DNA of 64,000 bases from assembly GCA_030532895.1 (NCBI GenBank), contig JAUNKF010000012.1, positions 4,375 to 68,374 on the forward strand. The letters are read 5' to 3'. The notes beneath the pieces were generated by a model. It made no database searches. It was not told where the DNA came from and saw only the letters and a list, made by a program, of their open reading frames with translations. The translations under genes and the position numbers were made by a program. This document shows, piece by piece, positions 18,296 to 27,535 of the stretch (position 1 is its first letter; every line of letters begins with the position of its first letter). This stretch comes from Lautropia sp. (GTDB taxonomy: Bacteria; Pseudomonadota; Gammaproteobacteria; Burkholderiales; Burkholderiaceae_E).

Positions 18296-18774
18296 GATGC
18301 CTGTTCTCCTGACGTGAAGGCAGGGGGGGCCATGCGCGGTGTTTGGGTCGGTGCCGGTGTGGCTTGCGACGAAGGCGGGTTGAGCGCTCGTGTCTTGCAC
18401 GAAGCGCCGGGTGTCATGTCATCGCCACCCGCGGATGATTGACGGTTGATCAGATGCTGCATCAGCTTGGCCGTGAGCACGATCACGATGAGTGTGCCGA
18501 CCGAAGCTGCCAGCAGAATGGGCAGCCATTCCGTTCGCAGCGTGCCGAAATGCAGCATGACGCCAGCACCTGCCGGAATGAAGAGCATCGACAGATACTG
18601 CAGCAGCGTGCGGCTTGTTTCCCGCAGCTTTTCATCGGGGCCGCCCCGTAGCACCAGCGTGATGAACAACAGCACCATGCCGATGACAGGGCCGGGAATG
18701 GGCAGGTTGAATGCCTGGGTGATGACTTCGCCGATGAGCTGATAAAGGAGCAGGATCGTGATGGCAGCGAGCAT
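18292..18774 (-). CDS. lrgA: LrgA/CidA-type holin-like protein
   Basis: Four-helix membrane protein. LLLYQLIGEVITQAFNLPIPGPVIGM, read in two parts (LLLYQLIGEVI and LPIPGPVIGM), together with FIPAGAGVM is diagnostic for LrgA/CidA. From the Met at 18774 it is 160 residues, about 35-45 longer than usual because of a hydrophilic Pro/Ser/Thr-rich cytoplasmic tail. The frame reaches 18897, but that leader lacks family similarity. It is the first gene of an lrgA-lrgB pair. Confidence 0.88.
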   Translation of the reverse strand: MLAAITILLLYQLIGEVITQAFNLPIPGPVIGMVLLFITLVLRGGPDEKLRETSRTLLQYLSMLFIPAGAGVMLHFGTLRTEWLPILLAASVGTLIVIVLTAKLMQHLINRQSSAGGDDMTPGASCKTRALNPPSSQATPAPTQTPRMAPPAFTSGEQAS

Positions 18775-18911
18775 GACGGATGGTGATGAGGTGAACGGGA
18801 AAACAAGACCCGGTATTATCCGGCACACACGCCGGCTGCTCCAGATGATGGCTTGTTGCCCATGTTGCTGCGAGGGTGTTGATCCGGGTGTGATCATGTT
18901 ATGGAGTGTTG

Positions 18912-19379
18912 ATGCGTACCCCTGCTGACCGAATCCGTCATCTGGTGCTTTTCGAGGTGACGGCTTTGCTGATCCTGATTCCGATCGGGGTGTGGTTTTT
19001 TGATCTCGACCTGACGCAGATCGGCGTGCTGGGCGTGTGCACGGCTGCTGTGGCGGCTGTGTGGAATTACGTCTACAACTACGGCTTCGACCTGATGCTG
19101 AAGCGGCTTACCGGCTCGGTACACAAGCGGATGCGGGTGCGGGTGCTGCACGCCATCCTGTTCGAGTTGGGGCTGGTGGTGATGCTGGTGCCCTTCATTG
19201 CCTGGTGGCTCGACATGAGTCTGTGGCAGGCGTTGATCGCCGACATCGGTCTGGTGATCTTTTATGTGGTCTTTGCCTTTTTTTATAACTGGGGCTATGA
19301 CCGGGTTTTTCCGATACCGGAGGGCAAACCGGGTGGCAACGCGGCGGGGCTGTCGAAGGGGACGAGCGAATCGGGGTGA
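18912..19379 (+). CDS. PACE-family efflux transporter
   Basis: A 155-residue protein made of two Bacterial Transmembrane Pair repeats, each starting with Arg-rich residues and a buried Phe-Glu: RHLVLFEVTALL and LHAILFELGLVV, with WNYVYNYGFD and FYNWGYDRVFP closing the repeats. This architecture is that of PACE transporters (AceI type), which pump biocides such as chlorhexidine or short diamines. The Glu near residue 15 is the expected proton-coupling residue. GGAG precedes the ATG at 18912. Confidence 0.88.
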   Translation: MRTPADRIRHLVLFEVTALLILIPIGVWFFDLDLTQIGVLGVCTAAVAAVWNYVYNYGFDLMLKRLTGSVHKRMRVRVLHAILFELGLVVMLVPFIAWWLDMSLWQALIADIGLVIFYVVFAFFYNWGYDRVFPIPEGKPGGNAAGLSKGTSESG

Positions 19380-19409
19380 GTGTGATCAGGCGCAGTTGCT
19401 GTCGCTGAT

Positions 19410-19449
19410 GACCACCACTCAGGCATCGCGGGATGCCTGAGTGGTGGTC
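19410..19449. terminator. 18-bp perfect hairpin, bidirectional terminator
   Basis: Arms 19410-19427 and 19432-19449 are perfect inverted repeats (GACCACCACTCAGGCATC) with a 4-base loop. It sits between the convergent PACE and DUF1501 genes. There is no T tract. Confidence 0.7.
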
Positions 19450-19460
19450 GGCAGTGTTGC

Positions 19461-20915
19461 TCAGGCTTTCATGAAGTTCAGACCGCTGTTTCGGGGGAAA
19501 TTGATCAGGTTTGGCAGCACATCATGCAATTCGCTTTGCGTGAGGCCAAACCACCGACCCAGCTCGGCCGCGTACTGCTCGACCGAAAATTGCGGCACCA
19601 GTCGTCCACGCACATCCTGGCCCACATCGAAACCGAAGGTCGGGAATTGCCCGTAGAGGTTTCCCCCGTTGACGGCGCCCCCGTAGACGAAGTGGTGTCC
19701 TCCCCAGCCGTGATCGGTGCCGGTACCGTTGCTGACCATGCCGCGTCCAAAGTCTGAGGCGGTGAACAGCGTGACCTGATTCACCACGCCCAGCGCTTTC
19801 ATCTGCTGATCGAAATAGTCCAGCGCCTGATCCAGCTGACCGAACAGCCAGGCTTGGGTGTTGACCTGCGAGTCGTGGGTATCGAAACCGGGCAGGCTCA
19901 GGAAGAACACCTGACGGCGCACCCCCAGCTGATGACGGCTGGCGATCATGCGGGCCACGACACGCATCTGAACGGCCAGCGGGTTTGGTGTCCGGGGCGA
20001 ATCGGGCAGGCCAGGCACTTTCAACAGGCTGGGATGGTCTTCTGCGACGAGGCTCTCCTGCAGCTGTTGCTGGTGCGCCAGCGAACGTTGGTACATCTCG
20101 GTATAAGTTTGTGCCAGTATGTTGTCATCGCGTTGTGCGGTGATGATGGCGCGGAAGGCGTCTCCCACGACCTTTTGCCGCAAGCTGCCCGTGATCGGAA
20201 TGCCGATGGCGCCCTGGGATGGCATGCTGTAGGGGCGGCTTTGCCTGCCGACCAGCCACGATTCTGCACGATTGCCAGGGGCGATGGCGCTGGCAAAGGT
20301 GGCGGGGGCGTTGTACTGGCTCATCAGCAGGTCGACCATCCTGCCGCCCCAGCCAGGGCTGTTGCCTTCCGGCGAAAAGGTCTGCCAGCAGGATTGCTGG
20401 TCATTGTGAGAGTAGAGACGTGCCGGGGTGCGCGTGATGTTCTGACGGTATTCTTCAGCGGTCGTCGGGGCGATGAGCGGGCCCACGTTCGAGATGATCG
20501 CCAGCTTGCGTTGTCTGAAGAGTTCGCGGGTTTTGGGCAGGCGCGGATGAAGGGCAAGCTGAACGCCCGAGTTGCCGAAGGCAGACAGGTTGGCGGGCTG
20601 AAAGGGGAGTACCGCATGTCTGGCTGCGCCGGGTGCACCCAGGGCGATGGTGCCGCCCCGCATGTCTTCATAGTTTTTCCATGAATCGCCATTGGTGGCG
20701 ATGATGGTGTTGCCCTGATCGTTGCCGCCGTGCATGAACAGGCAGATCAGTGCCTTGTAATCGTTGGTGCTGCTGCTCTGGGCCGCTGCCAGGTTCATGT
20801 GGGCCAGGTTCAGCGCAAAGGCAGCCGGGCCAGTGGCAGCTACTGCCAAACCGGATTTCAACAGCTGGCGACGTGTCGTGTCGTGGGTGTGTGTCATGGT
20901 TACAGCAGATTTCAT
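19461..20915 (-). CDS. Tat-exported DUF1501 protein, copy A
   Basis: DUF1501 proteins belong to the alkaline-phosphatase/sulfatase fold group; their function is unknown. This 484-residue copy starts with a twin-arginine signal (RRQLLKSGLAVAA) and has the family segments LFMHGGNDQGNT, SHNDQQSCWQTF, LPGFDTHDSQ and SDFGRGMVSNGTGTDHGWG. The start overlaps the stop of the upstream DUF1800 gene (ATGA). The signal predicts a folded, perhaps cofactor-bearing, periplasmic protein. It is a clear paralogue of the gene at 23058, sharing the C-terminal FMKA. Confidence 0.9.
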   Translation of the reverse strand: MKSAVTMTHTHDTTRRQLLKSGLAVAATGPAAFALNLAHMNLAAAQSSSTNDYKALICLFMHGGNDQGNTIIATNGDSWKNYEDMRGGTIALGAPGAARHAVLPFQPANLSAFGNSGVQLALHPRLPKTRELFRQRKLAIISNVGPLIAPTTAEEYRQNITRTPARLYSHNDQQSCWQTFSPEGNSPGWGGRMVDLLMSQYNAPATFASAIAPGNRAESWLVGRQSRPYSMPSQGAIGIPITGSLRQKVVGDAFRAIITAQRDDNILAQTYTEMYQRSLAHQQQLQESLVAEDHPSLLKVPGLPDSPRTPNPLAVQMRVVARMIASRHQLGVRRQVFFLSLPGFDTHDSQVNTQAWLFGQLDQALDYFDQQMKALGVVNQVTLFTASDFGRGMVSNGTGTDHGWGGHHFVYGGAVNGGNLYGQFPTFGFDVGQDVRGRLVPQFSVEQYAAELGRWFGLTQSELHDVLPNLINFPRNSGLNFMKA

Positions 20916-22816
20916 TTGAGCACCAGATAGTCAGTGGACATCATGGCCAGATAGATGGCGATACCGACGCGAGTACGGTTGATGTAGTCACGCTGGTCGG
21001 CGGTTGGATTTCGTGGGTATTCGATGGCCTGGATTGCCGTGATCAGGTTCTGACGCGTGTCGGCCTGCATCTGGCCATTCATCAACAGATCGTCCAGGTG
21101 CTTGACCAGCTCGGCGGGCTTGGCTGCCAACGCGAGTTCCGTGCGGTAATCGGGCTGAATGTCCCGGATCTTGATCGTGGATTTCGGATTTTTTGGATCG
21201 GGTACGGTCATGACCGGGCCGCCGCCGATGACCGTTGCCCAGTAACCGCCGGTGAGCCCCCCCATGAAGGAAGCATAGCCCGCGATGCTGCTTTCGTTGA
21301 CGAGCTGCATCTCCGGAGCCAGCATGTTGGCATGGCCGGCAGGTGTGTTGCTCGGGCTGTATCCCGGACGAAAGAAGTTGAAGACCGAGGGCGAGCGCAT
21401 GGCCGTCTGGTGCAGCGGCGATCCGGGGGTGTCGGTCAGGCCGATGCGCCAGCGCTTGCTGATGGAGGAGGTGTCGAAGGCGCGAAGCCAGTGCGTGATC
21501 CGTAGCACCGGCTCGCGGATTCTGCCGGCCTTGAGGTTGCGGGCAGTCTCGGCCGATCGGGCATCCGGGTCGAGCAGAACGGCACGGATGACGGCTTTCA
21601 TGTCTCCCCGAACGCCGTTGCCGTTGTTGTTGAAGGCGGTGGCCACTCGTTGCACGTAGGCGGGGGATGGGTTGCTCGTCACCAGACGCTGGATCAGCTG
21701 CTTGCCGATGAAGGGGCCAACGTTGGGGTGGTTGAACAAGGTGTCCAGCGCGATCTTCAGGCTACGTTCCGGTTGCGCAATACCGGCGTCGATGTGGGCT
21801 GTCAGGAATTTTTTTGCCTCGATCGAATGGAAGTTCGGATAGGGCATCATCAGGCGAACGTCCCGGTTCGGGTTGGTCGCTTGGTTGCATTCCGGGTCTG
21901 TGCCGTAGAAGCAGGCAAAGGAGGGCTTGGGAGCGTGCCAGCTCCAGCCGGTGAACACCCGCGCCAAGCCCTGGATGTCCTGATTGGTGTAGGTGGGGAT
22001 GGGATGGCCCCGGCCATCGAGTTTGGGCGTGCCGTCGAGGTTCAGCTCTTCCAGCCCGATAGTGAAGAGCTGCATCACTTCGCGGGCGAAGTTCTCATCT
22101 GGCGCGCGAGACAGAATGCCTTGACGTGTGTACTGCTCCTTGTGATTGCGGATATGGGTCAGGTAAAGCCCCATCATCGGATGGCGAGTCACCTCTTCGA
22201 GCAGCTGACGGAAATTGCCGAAAGCGTTCTTCGCCAGCATGTCGTAGTAATGGGCCATGCCACGTGGATACTGACCGGGCGAGCCGTTCGACGAGATGAC
22301 GAAAATCTGCGACAGCGCAAATGCCATACGCTGACGCAACTGGTCTTCCTGAACCGTCGAGAACCACCAGCTGTTGTGGAAATCCAGGTAGTTCGATGCC
22401 TTTCCATCCTGTCGAGACCACGAATCCATCGTGTCGAGAAGCAGGGTCTGTGGCTTGTTGAACTCCCGTTCGATCCAGTCGTTAGCCGTCTTCCCTTTCA
22501 GCGTTTTCAGGTCTTTGCGTGTTGGCCCATAGCTGGCTTGTGACAGGAAGCGGCTGACTTCGGCTTCCGTGGCCAATGTCCAGGTCTGAAGTTTTTGTGG
22601 CGCAGGTGCAGGCAGAGCGCCGGGCGTGCCTGTCTGGCCCCATGCACCACTTTCATTGGCCTGTTGATACTGGGCCTGAATCTGCTGCCAGGTACGGGCC
22701 ATTTCTTCGACTTGTTCGCTGCCGCCACAGGCGGTGAGCATCAGGCCAATGGCGGTGGCCAGCACGGCTTTGGCAGGGAGCCGGCGTGTTCGTGGGAGAC
22801 GGTTGTCGGAGCGCAT
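20912..22816 (-). CDS. DUF1800 lipoprotein, copy A
   Basis: A 634-residue DUF1800 protein with a lipobox, LMLTAC, near residue 30. Family regions seen are FLSQASYGPTRKDL, RMAFALSQIFVIS, MGLYLTHIRNH, DENFAREVMQLFTIGL, VFTGWSW and RSPSVFNFFRPGYSP. DUF1800 and DUF1501 genes are commonly adjacent; their role is unknown. Here the pair is translationally coupled and exported by different routes (Sec/lipoprotein for DUF1800, Tat for DUF1501). The whole pair recurs at 23058-26404. Confidence 0.9.
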   Translation of the reverse strand: MRSDNRLPRTRRLPAKAVLATAIGLMLTACGGSEQVEEMARTWQQIQAQYQQANESGAWGQTGTPGALPAPAPQKLQTWTLATEAEVSRFLSQASYGPTRKDLKTLKGKTANDWIEREFNKPQTLLLDTMDSWSRQDGKASNYLDFHNSWWFSTVQEDQLRQRMAFALSQIFVISSNGSPGQYPRGMAHYYDMLAKNAFGNFRQLLEEVTRHPMMGLYLTHIRNHKEQYTRQGILSRAPDENFAREVMQLFTIGLEELNLDGTPKLDGRGHPIPTYTNQDIQGLARVFTGWSWHAPKPSFACFYGTDPECNQATNPNRDVRLMMPYPNFHSIEAKKFLTAHIDAGIAQPERSLKIALDTLFNHPNVGPFIGKQLIQRLVTSNPSPAYVQRVATAFNNNGNGVRGDMKAVIRAVLLDPDARSAETARNLKAGRIREPVLRITHWLRAFDTSSISKRWRIGLTDTPGSPLHQTAMRSPSVFNFFRPGYSPSNTPAGHANMLAPEMQLVNESSIAGYASFMGGLTGGYWATVIGGGPVMTVPDPKNPKSTIKIRDIQPDYRTELALAAKPAELVKHLDDLLMNGQMQADTRQNLITAIQAIEYPRNPTADQRDYINRTRVGIAIYLAMMSTDYLVLK

Positions 22817-22980
22817 CGCTTGCTTGACAGGAAGGAAGAGATGCGCACAGCCTATCTGGAAGTGTGGCTTTTATCACACAGTGGTGATGGATGGGCGGCG
22901 GGGGCAGCCTGTCGGTTCCTCGCCTGGCTGTCATGGGCTGTTCTGATTCAGCTGGCTGGTGTGTGGTCGTGCCTTTGGCT

Positions 22981-23015
22981 CATCCCCGCGCCACCCTGTT
23001 GGTGGTGCGGGGATG
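22981..23015 (-). terminator. hairpin terminator after second DUF1501 gene
   Basis: Arms 22981-22995 and 23001-23015 (CATCCCCGCGCCACC and its near-complement) pair over 15 bases with one G-U. It lies 40 bp beyond the DUF1501 copy B stop and before the copy A pair, suggesting that the two pairs are separate transcripts. Confidence 0.6.
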
Positions 23016-23057
23016 ATGCAGGCGGCATGAGCCTTGTCGATGGCCTCGGGCTGCCAC

Positions 23058-24488
23058 TCAGGCTTTCATGAAGTCAGGCGAGGGGCTGCTGGAAAAGGCG
23101 AAGAGGTTGGGAAACAGTTGGTGCAGGTCACTCGTGCTCAGACCGAACCATCGCCCCAGTGAAGCGGCATATTGCTCCACCGAAAACTGCGGCACCAGTC
23201 GTCCATCCACGTCATCACCCGCGTCCTTGCCGAAGTTCGGAAAGCGCCCGTAGAGCATGCCGCCGTTGACCGCACCCCCGCAGACGAAATGATGGCTGCC
23301 CCAGCCGTGATCAGTGCCGGTGCCATTGCTCGTCATGCCGCGCCCGAATTCGGAGGCGGTGAACATCGTCACCTGGTTTGCGACGCCCAGCGCTTTCATC
23401 TGGCGATCGAAATAATCAAGGCCCAGATCGAGTTGAGTCATCAGGCGGCCGTGGTTGCCCAACTGGTTGTCGTGGGTGTCGAAACCCGCGAGGTGAACGA
23501 AGAAAACCTGCCGTTTCACCCCCAGGTTCTGTCGGCTGGCGATGACGCGGGCAACAGCACGTAATTGCCGCGTGAGTGCATCGTGACCGTTGGACTCCGG
23601 GGGAATGGGCAGGAGGCTGGCGTGCGTGTCGGGCACGACGTTTTGCGTCATGATGTCCTGATAGTCCAGTATGCGGCGGTGCACCTCCTGATAGGTTTTG
23701 ACGAGCAGGTTGTTGTCACGGCGTTCGCTCAGGATGTCGCGCAGCGCCGTCTTGATGGCTTGTCTGTTCAGGTGTCCCACGAGCTGGATGCCGATGTCGC
23801 CGGCGAGCGGGATACTGTAGGGCTGGATGGCGCGGCCGTTCAGCCACGGATAAGACAATGTGCTGGGCGAGATCGCACTGGCGAAGAGCGTGCTGCTGTT
23901 GTTCGCACTGGCGAGCATGTCCATCATCCGGCCACCCCAACCAGGGTGGCTGCCTTCCGGGTGCATGGTCTGCCACACCGACTGCTGGTCGTTGTGCGAA
24001 TACAGATGTGGCGGCAGGCGTGTCAGGCGTTGGCGGTATTGATCAGGCGTGGTCGGTTCGATCAGCGGGCCGACATTGGCCACCACGGCCAGGCGCCGCT
24101 GGCGGAACAGCTCACGGGTCTTGACGAGCTGCGGATGCAAAGCCAGCTCGACGCCTGCATTGCCATAGGCGCTCAGGTTGTTGGGCCGGACGGGCAGTAC
24201 GGCATTTTTTGCGCTGCCGGGCGCACCCAGACCGATCGAGCCGACGCGCATGCGTTCGTATTCTCGCCAGGCGTCCGGCCGGGTGTCGAGGACGGTGTTG
24301 CTCTGGTCATTGCCGCCGTACAGGAACAGGCAGATCAGCGCCTTGTAGTCGTTGCTGCCAGCTGATTCGGCGGCCATTGCGCTCATGTGGGTGAGATCCA
24401 GGGCGAAGGCGGTCGGGCCGGTGAGGGCTGCCAGACCCAGGCCGGACTTCAGCAGTTGGCGACGGCTGGGGGAGTGTGTATGTGTCAT
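23058..24488 (-). CDS. Tat-exported DUF1501 protein, copy B
   Basis: Paralogue of copy A (476 residues) with the twin-arginine signal RRQLLKSGLGLAAL and the same motif order: LFLYGGNDQSNT, SHNDQQSVWQTM, LAGFDTHDNQ and EFGRGMTSNGTGTDHGWG, ending FMKA. It has diverged throughout while keeping length and motifs, so it is not a recent copy. Its start overlaps the DUF1800 copy B stop by 4 bp. Confidence 0.9.
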   Translation of the reverse strand: MTHTHSPSRRQLLKSGLGLAALTGPTAFALDLTHMSAMAAESAGSNDYKALICLFLYGGNDQSNTVLDTRPDAWREYERMRVGSIGLGAPGSAKNAVLPVRPNNLSAYGNAGVELALHPQLVKTRELFRQRRLAVVANVGPLIEPTTPDQYRQRLTRLPPHLYSHNDQQSVWQTMHPEGSHPGWGGRMMDMLASANNSSTLFASAISPSTLSYPWLNGRAIQPYSIPLAGDIGIQLVGHLNRQAIKTALRDILSERRDNNLLVKTYQEVHRRILDYQDIMTQNVVPDTHASLLPIPPESNGHDALTRQLRAVARVIASRQNLGVKRQVFFVHLAGFDTHDNQLGNHGRLMTQLDLGLDYFDRQMKALGVANQVTMFTASEFGRGMTSNGTGTDHGWGSHHFVCGGAVNGGMLYGRFPNFGKDAGDDVDGRLVPQFSVEQYAASLGRWFGLSTSDLHQLFPNLFAFSSSPSPDFMKA

Positions 24489-26404
24489 TTCAGCACCAGA
24501 AAATCAGGGGACATCATGGCCAGGTAAACTGCGACGCTGACGCGGATGGTGTCGGTACGATCCACGTCCGCCTTGGCGGTACTTCTCGGGTAAGGAATGG
24601 CCTCCAGTGCCGAGATGATCGCGTTGCGGGTCGTTGTGCCCATTTGTCCGTGCATCAGGACGAGGTTCAGATGGTCCGCCAGCTTGTCGGGTGTGCGGGC
24701 CAGTGGCTTCGCTTGGCGGTAATGCGCGTGAACATCCCGATGGTTGAAGGGGGTGGCCGGATCATCCGGGTTGGGGGTCTGGATGCGCGGCCCCATGCCG
24801 GTGTTGCCGATCCAGAAAGCACCGGTGATGGCGGCCAGATAATAGGCATAGTGGCCGGTGCTGTTCTCCTTGATGATCTGCATCTCGGGCGCCACGTAGC
24901 CGGCATTGGCGATCGGGCTGTTGGCCGGGCTGTAGCCGGGCCGGTAGAAGTTGAAGACGGAAGGCGAGCGCAAGGCACTCTGATTCAGCTGATGCGAGTA
25001 GTTGGTGAACCCGATCTGCCAGCGTCCGCTGGTGGATGTCAGGTCGAAGCCACGCAGCCAGGCCGTGATGCGCAGCAGGGGCTCCTTGATCCGTCCGGCC
25101 TGAGGCAGCCGGGTCGCTTCGGCCGTGCGCGCTTCCGGGTCGAGCAGGATGGCGCGGATGACGGCTTTCATGTCGCCCCGAACGCCGGCGCCGTTATTGT
25201 TGAAGGCAGCGGCCACGCGGCCAACGTAAGCGGGCGAGGGGTTGCTCGTCACCAGGCGCTGGATCAGCTGCTTGCCGATGAAGGGGCCGACGTTGGGGTG
25301 CTGGAACAGGGTGTCGAGCGCGATTTTCAGGTTCTGCTCGGGGTGTGCGTTACCGGCCGGAATGTGCTGGCCGAGAAAACGTTTGTCGAGCAGCGAATGA
25401 AATTCCGGATAGGACATCATCGGTCGGATTTCCCGGCCGGCGTTGCTGACGTGGTTGCAGCGCTCGTGGTAGCCCCAGAAGCAGTTGGTCGAGCGCACCG
25501 AGGCACGCCAGCTCCAACCCGTGAAGACACGTGCCAGACCCACCACATCCTCGTTGGTGTAGGTGGGGATGGGCTTGCCGTCCAGGCCAAGCTTCGGGGT
25601 GCCGTCCGGATTCAGTTGCTCCAGCCCGATCGTGAAGAGCTGCATCACCTCGCGGGCAAAGTTTTCATCGGGGGCACGAACCCTGGCGCCATCGGCGTTG
25701 TACTGGGTCTTGTGGTTCCGGATATGGGTCAGATACAACCCCATCATCGGGTGAAGCGTGACTGCTTCGAGCAACTGGCGGAAATTGCCAAAGGCGTGCT
25801 TGCCCAGCGTGTCGTAGTAATGGGCCATGCCGCGTGGATAGCTGCCTGGCCCGCCGGCTGAGGAAATCACGAAGATCTGCGAAAGCGAATAGGCGATTCG
25901 CTGCCGGAGTTGGTCGTCCTGCTGGGTGCTGAACCACCAGCCGTTCTGAAAGTCCGTGATGTCAGGTGCTGCTTTCTTGTCTTCTCTGGCCCAGAGGGTG
26001 ATGGTGTCGAGCAGGGAGGTTTGGGGTTTGGAAAATTCGTTCTCGATCCAGGCATTGACGGTGCTGTTCGTCAGTGCGTCGATGTCCTTCATCGTGGCAC
26101 CAAAGCTTGCCTGGGCGAGCAGACGACTGCTTTCCTCGCGGGTGTTCAGTGGCCATCTGGGCAGGATCTGGGCTGAGGCATTGCCTGGCTGCCCCGGTGA
26201 GGGGTTGGAACCTGGCATGCCCGGTGCGGTATAGCCGTTGAAGTTGTTCTGATGTTGGGATTGAACCTGTTGCCAGGTACGGGCCAGTTCTTCTACCTGC
26301 GCGGCATTGCCACAGGCTGAAAGCATCAGGCCCACCGAGGCTGCCAGCAGGGCTTTGCGCGGCAGTCCCACCGACAAGGGGGGATGAGAGGATGAGTAAC
26401 GCAT
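24485..26404 (-). CDS. DUF1800 lipoprotein, copy B
   Basis: Paralogue of the gene at 20912 (639 residues from ATG 26404), with the lipobox LMLSAC and matching segments LLAQASFGATMKD, RIAYSLSQIFVIS, DENFAREVMQLFTIGL, VFTGWSW and RSPSVFNFYRPGYSP. The N-terminal linker after the Cys is rich in Pro, Gly and Asn. Copy B is first in the four-gene array as transcribed. Function is unknown. Confidence 0.9.
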   Translation of the reverse strand: MRYSSSHPPLSVGLPRKALLAASVGLMLSACGNAAQVEELARTWQQVQSQHQNNFNGYTAPGMPGSNPSPGQPGNASAQILPRWPLNTREESSRLLAQASFGATMKDIDALTNSTVNAWIENEFSKPQTSLLDTITLWAREDKKAAPDITDFQNGWWFSTQQDDQLRQRIAYSLSQIFVISSAGGPGSYPRGMAHYYDTLGKHAFGNFRQLLEAVTLHPMMGLYLTHIRNHKTQYNADGARVRAPDENFAREVMQLFTIGLEQLNPDGTPKLGLDGKPIPTYTNEDVVGLARVFTGWSWRASVRSTNCFWGYHERCNHVSNAGREIRPMMSYPEFHSLLDKRFLGQHIPAGNAHPEQNLKIALDTLFQHPNVGPFIGKQLIQRLVTSNPSPAYVGRVAAAFNNNGAGVRGDMKAVIRAILLDPEARTAEATRLPQAGRIKEPLLRITAWLRGFDLTSTSGRWQIGFTNYSHQLNQSALRSPSVFNFYRPGYSPANSPIANAGYVAPEMQIIKENSTGHYAYYLAAITGAFWIGNTGMGPRIQTPNPDDPATPFNHRDVHAHYRQAKPLARTPDKLADHLNLVLMHGQMGTTTRNAIISALEAIPYPRSTAKADVDRTDTIRVSVAVYLAMMSPDFLVLK

Positions 26405-26896
26405 CGTGGATTCGACGGTGTGATCAAACACACGCACAGCCTAGCCGAATTTGTTGTTTTTTTAACACGTCACGATAAGAGGCGCTGCCCACCGGCCTGA
26501 CGGTGGGTCGTTGGCCGGTTTACCCCCTTCATGCAGTGGCGGTGCACATATCGATGCCGTAGCCGTTTTCGTTCAAAAGGTCTGGGGCTGTCATGTATTG
26601 GCCCATCACCGTAAAAAACCTCGGTGCACGCTGACCAAGTGGCTGATTGCCAACGGTGAACAAGGGGTATATTAGAGTGTGCTGCAGTGGGAGGACGGCT
26701 GTATGGCGCGTGCAGTCTGCCGTAGTTGGGGGAGGTGATGTGCGGCCCGCACACGGCGTTGAGGTGCTGAGGAGGTGTAGGGGGCGCGCATGGTTGCCAC
26801 AAGTCTTTCATCGGCCATCGCCACGCGTCGGGCATCAGCGGCTTGTCAGCGGATGTGGTTGTGGCTATTGATATCGATGTTGAAGGGGTCTTCACG
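26405..26896. other. divergent intergenic region, 492 bp
   Basis: This lies between the DUF1800 copy B gene (minus) and the Sel1 lipoprotein gene (plus). It has an AT-rich stretch at about 26450-26470 and a CCCACC/GGTGGG hairpin near 26485-26510. No convincing gene is seen; the promoters of both operons must lie here. Confidence 0.4.
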
Positions 26897-27505
26897 ATGA
26901 ACAAGCAAGCCTTGGCTGTACTGATGCTGGGCCTGATGGTTGGGGCTTGTGCCAGCACCAATCCAAATCCGATCCAGCCCAAAGAGCAGGTGCGTATCTG
27001 CACCGAAGATCATGGTTGTGGCCAGTTTGCGCCCGATACCCGGCTGGTGCAGGAGGCCGAAGACCCGGCCGAGGCCCAGAACCAGGCGCGCATCGATGCG
27101 CTGGCGATGAAGGCCGAGCAGGATCCCAGGGCCGCTTTCGATCTGGCCTTGCGATTTTTTCGGGGCGATGGCATTCGCCGCGACAGCTACCAGTCGATGG
27201 TCTGGATGAAGTCGGCGGCCGAGCGGGGCCATGCACCGGCACAACTCGCCTTGGGGCGTTTCTATCTGTCGGGCCTGGAAGAAATGGGGCCGGATCCGGC
27301 CGCGGCCGAGAGCTGGTTGAGCGCAGCAGCTGGGCAGGGCGATGCAGAAGCGAAGAAACTGCTGGTTGAGGCACAGAAGGCCAAACAGGATGAGATTGCC
27401 TATCGTCGGTGGGTGGAAGCCTATCGTTCCACCTGGCTTGGTTACTGGTGGCACGGTTACAACTACCTGCTGTATTGGCGCGCAGGTGCATGGTATTTCT
27501 ATTGA
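26897..27505 (+). CDS. Sel1-repeat lipoprotein
   Basis: A 202-residue lipoprotein with the lipobox VGAC (Cys about 17). Two Sel1-type helical repeats are readable: ARIDALAMKAEQDPRAAFDLALRFF and WMKSAAERGHAPAQLALGRFY, each shown here in part, followed by WLSAAAGQGDAEAKKLL. The C-terminus is strikingly aromatic (WLGYWWHGYNYLLYW), which is unusual for the family. The ATG at 26897 behind GAAGGGG is chosen over the frame start at 26843. Co-directional with the CsgG-like gene 30 bp on, so probably one operon at the inner face of the outer membrane. Confidence 0.8.
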   Translation: MNKQALAVLMLGLMVGACASTNPNPIQPKEQVRICTEDHGCGQFAPDTRLVQEAEDPAEAQNQARIDALAMKAEQDPRAAFDLALRFFRGDGIRRDSYQSMVWMKSAAERGHAPAQLALGRFYLSGLEEMGPDPAAAESWLSAAAGQGDAEAKKLLVEAQKAKQDEIAYRRWVEAYRSTWLGYWWHGYNYLLYWRAGAWYFY

Positions 27506-27535
27506 CGGCAAGAACCGGATGAAAGGAGTGGGTTG

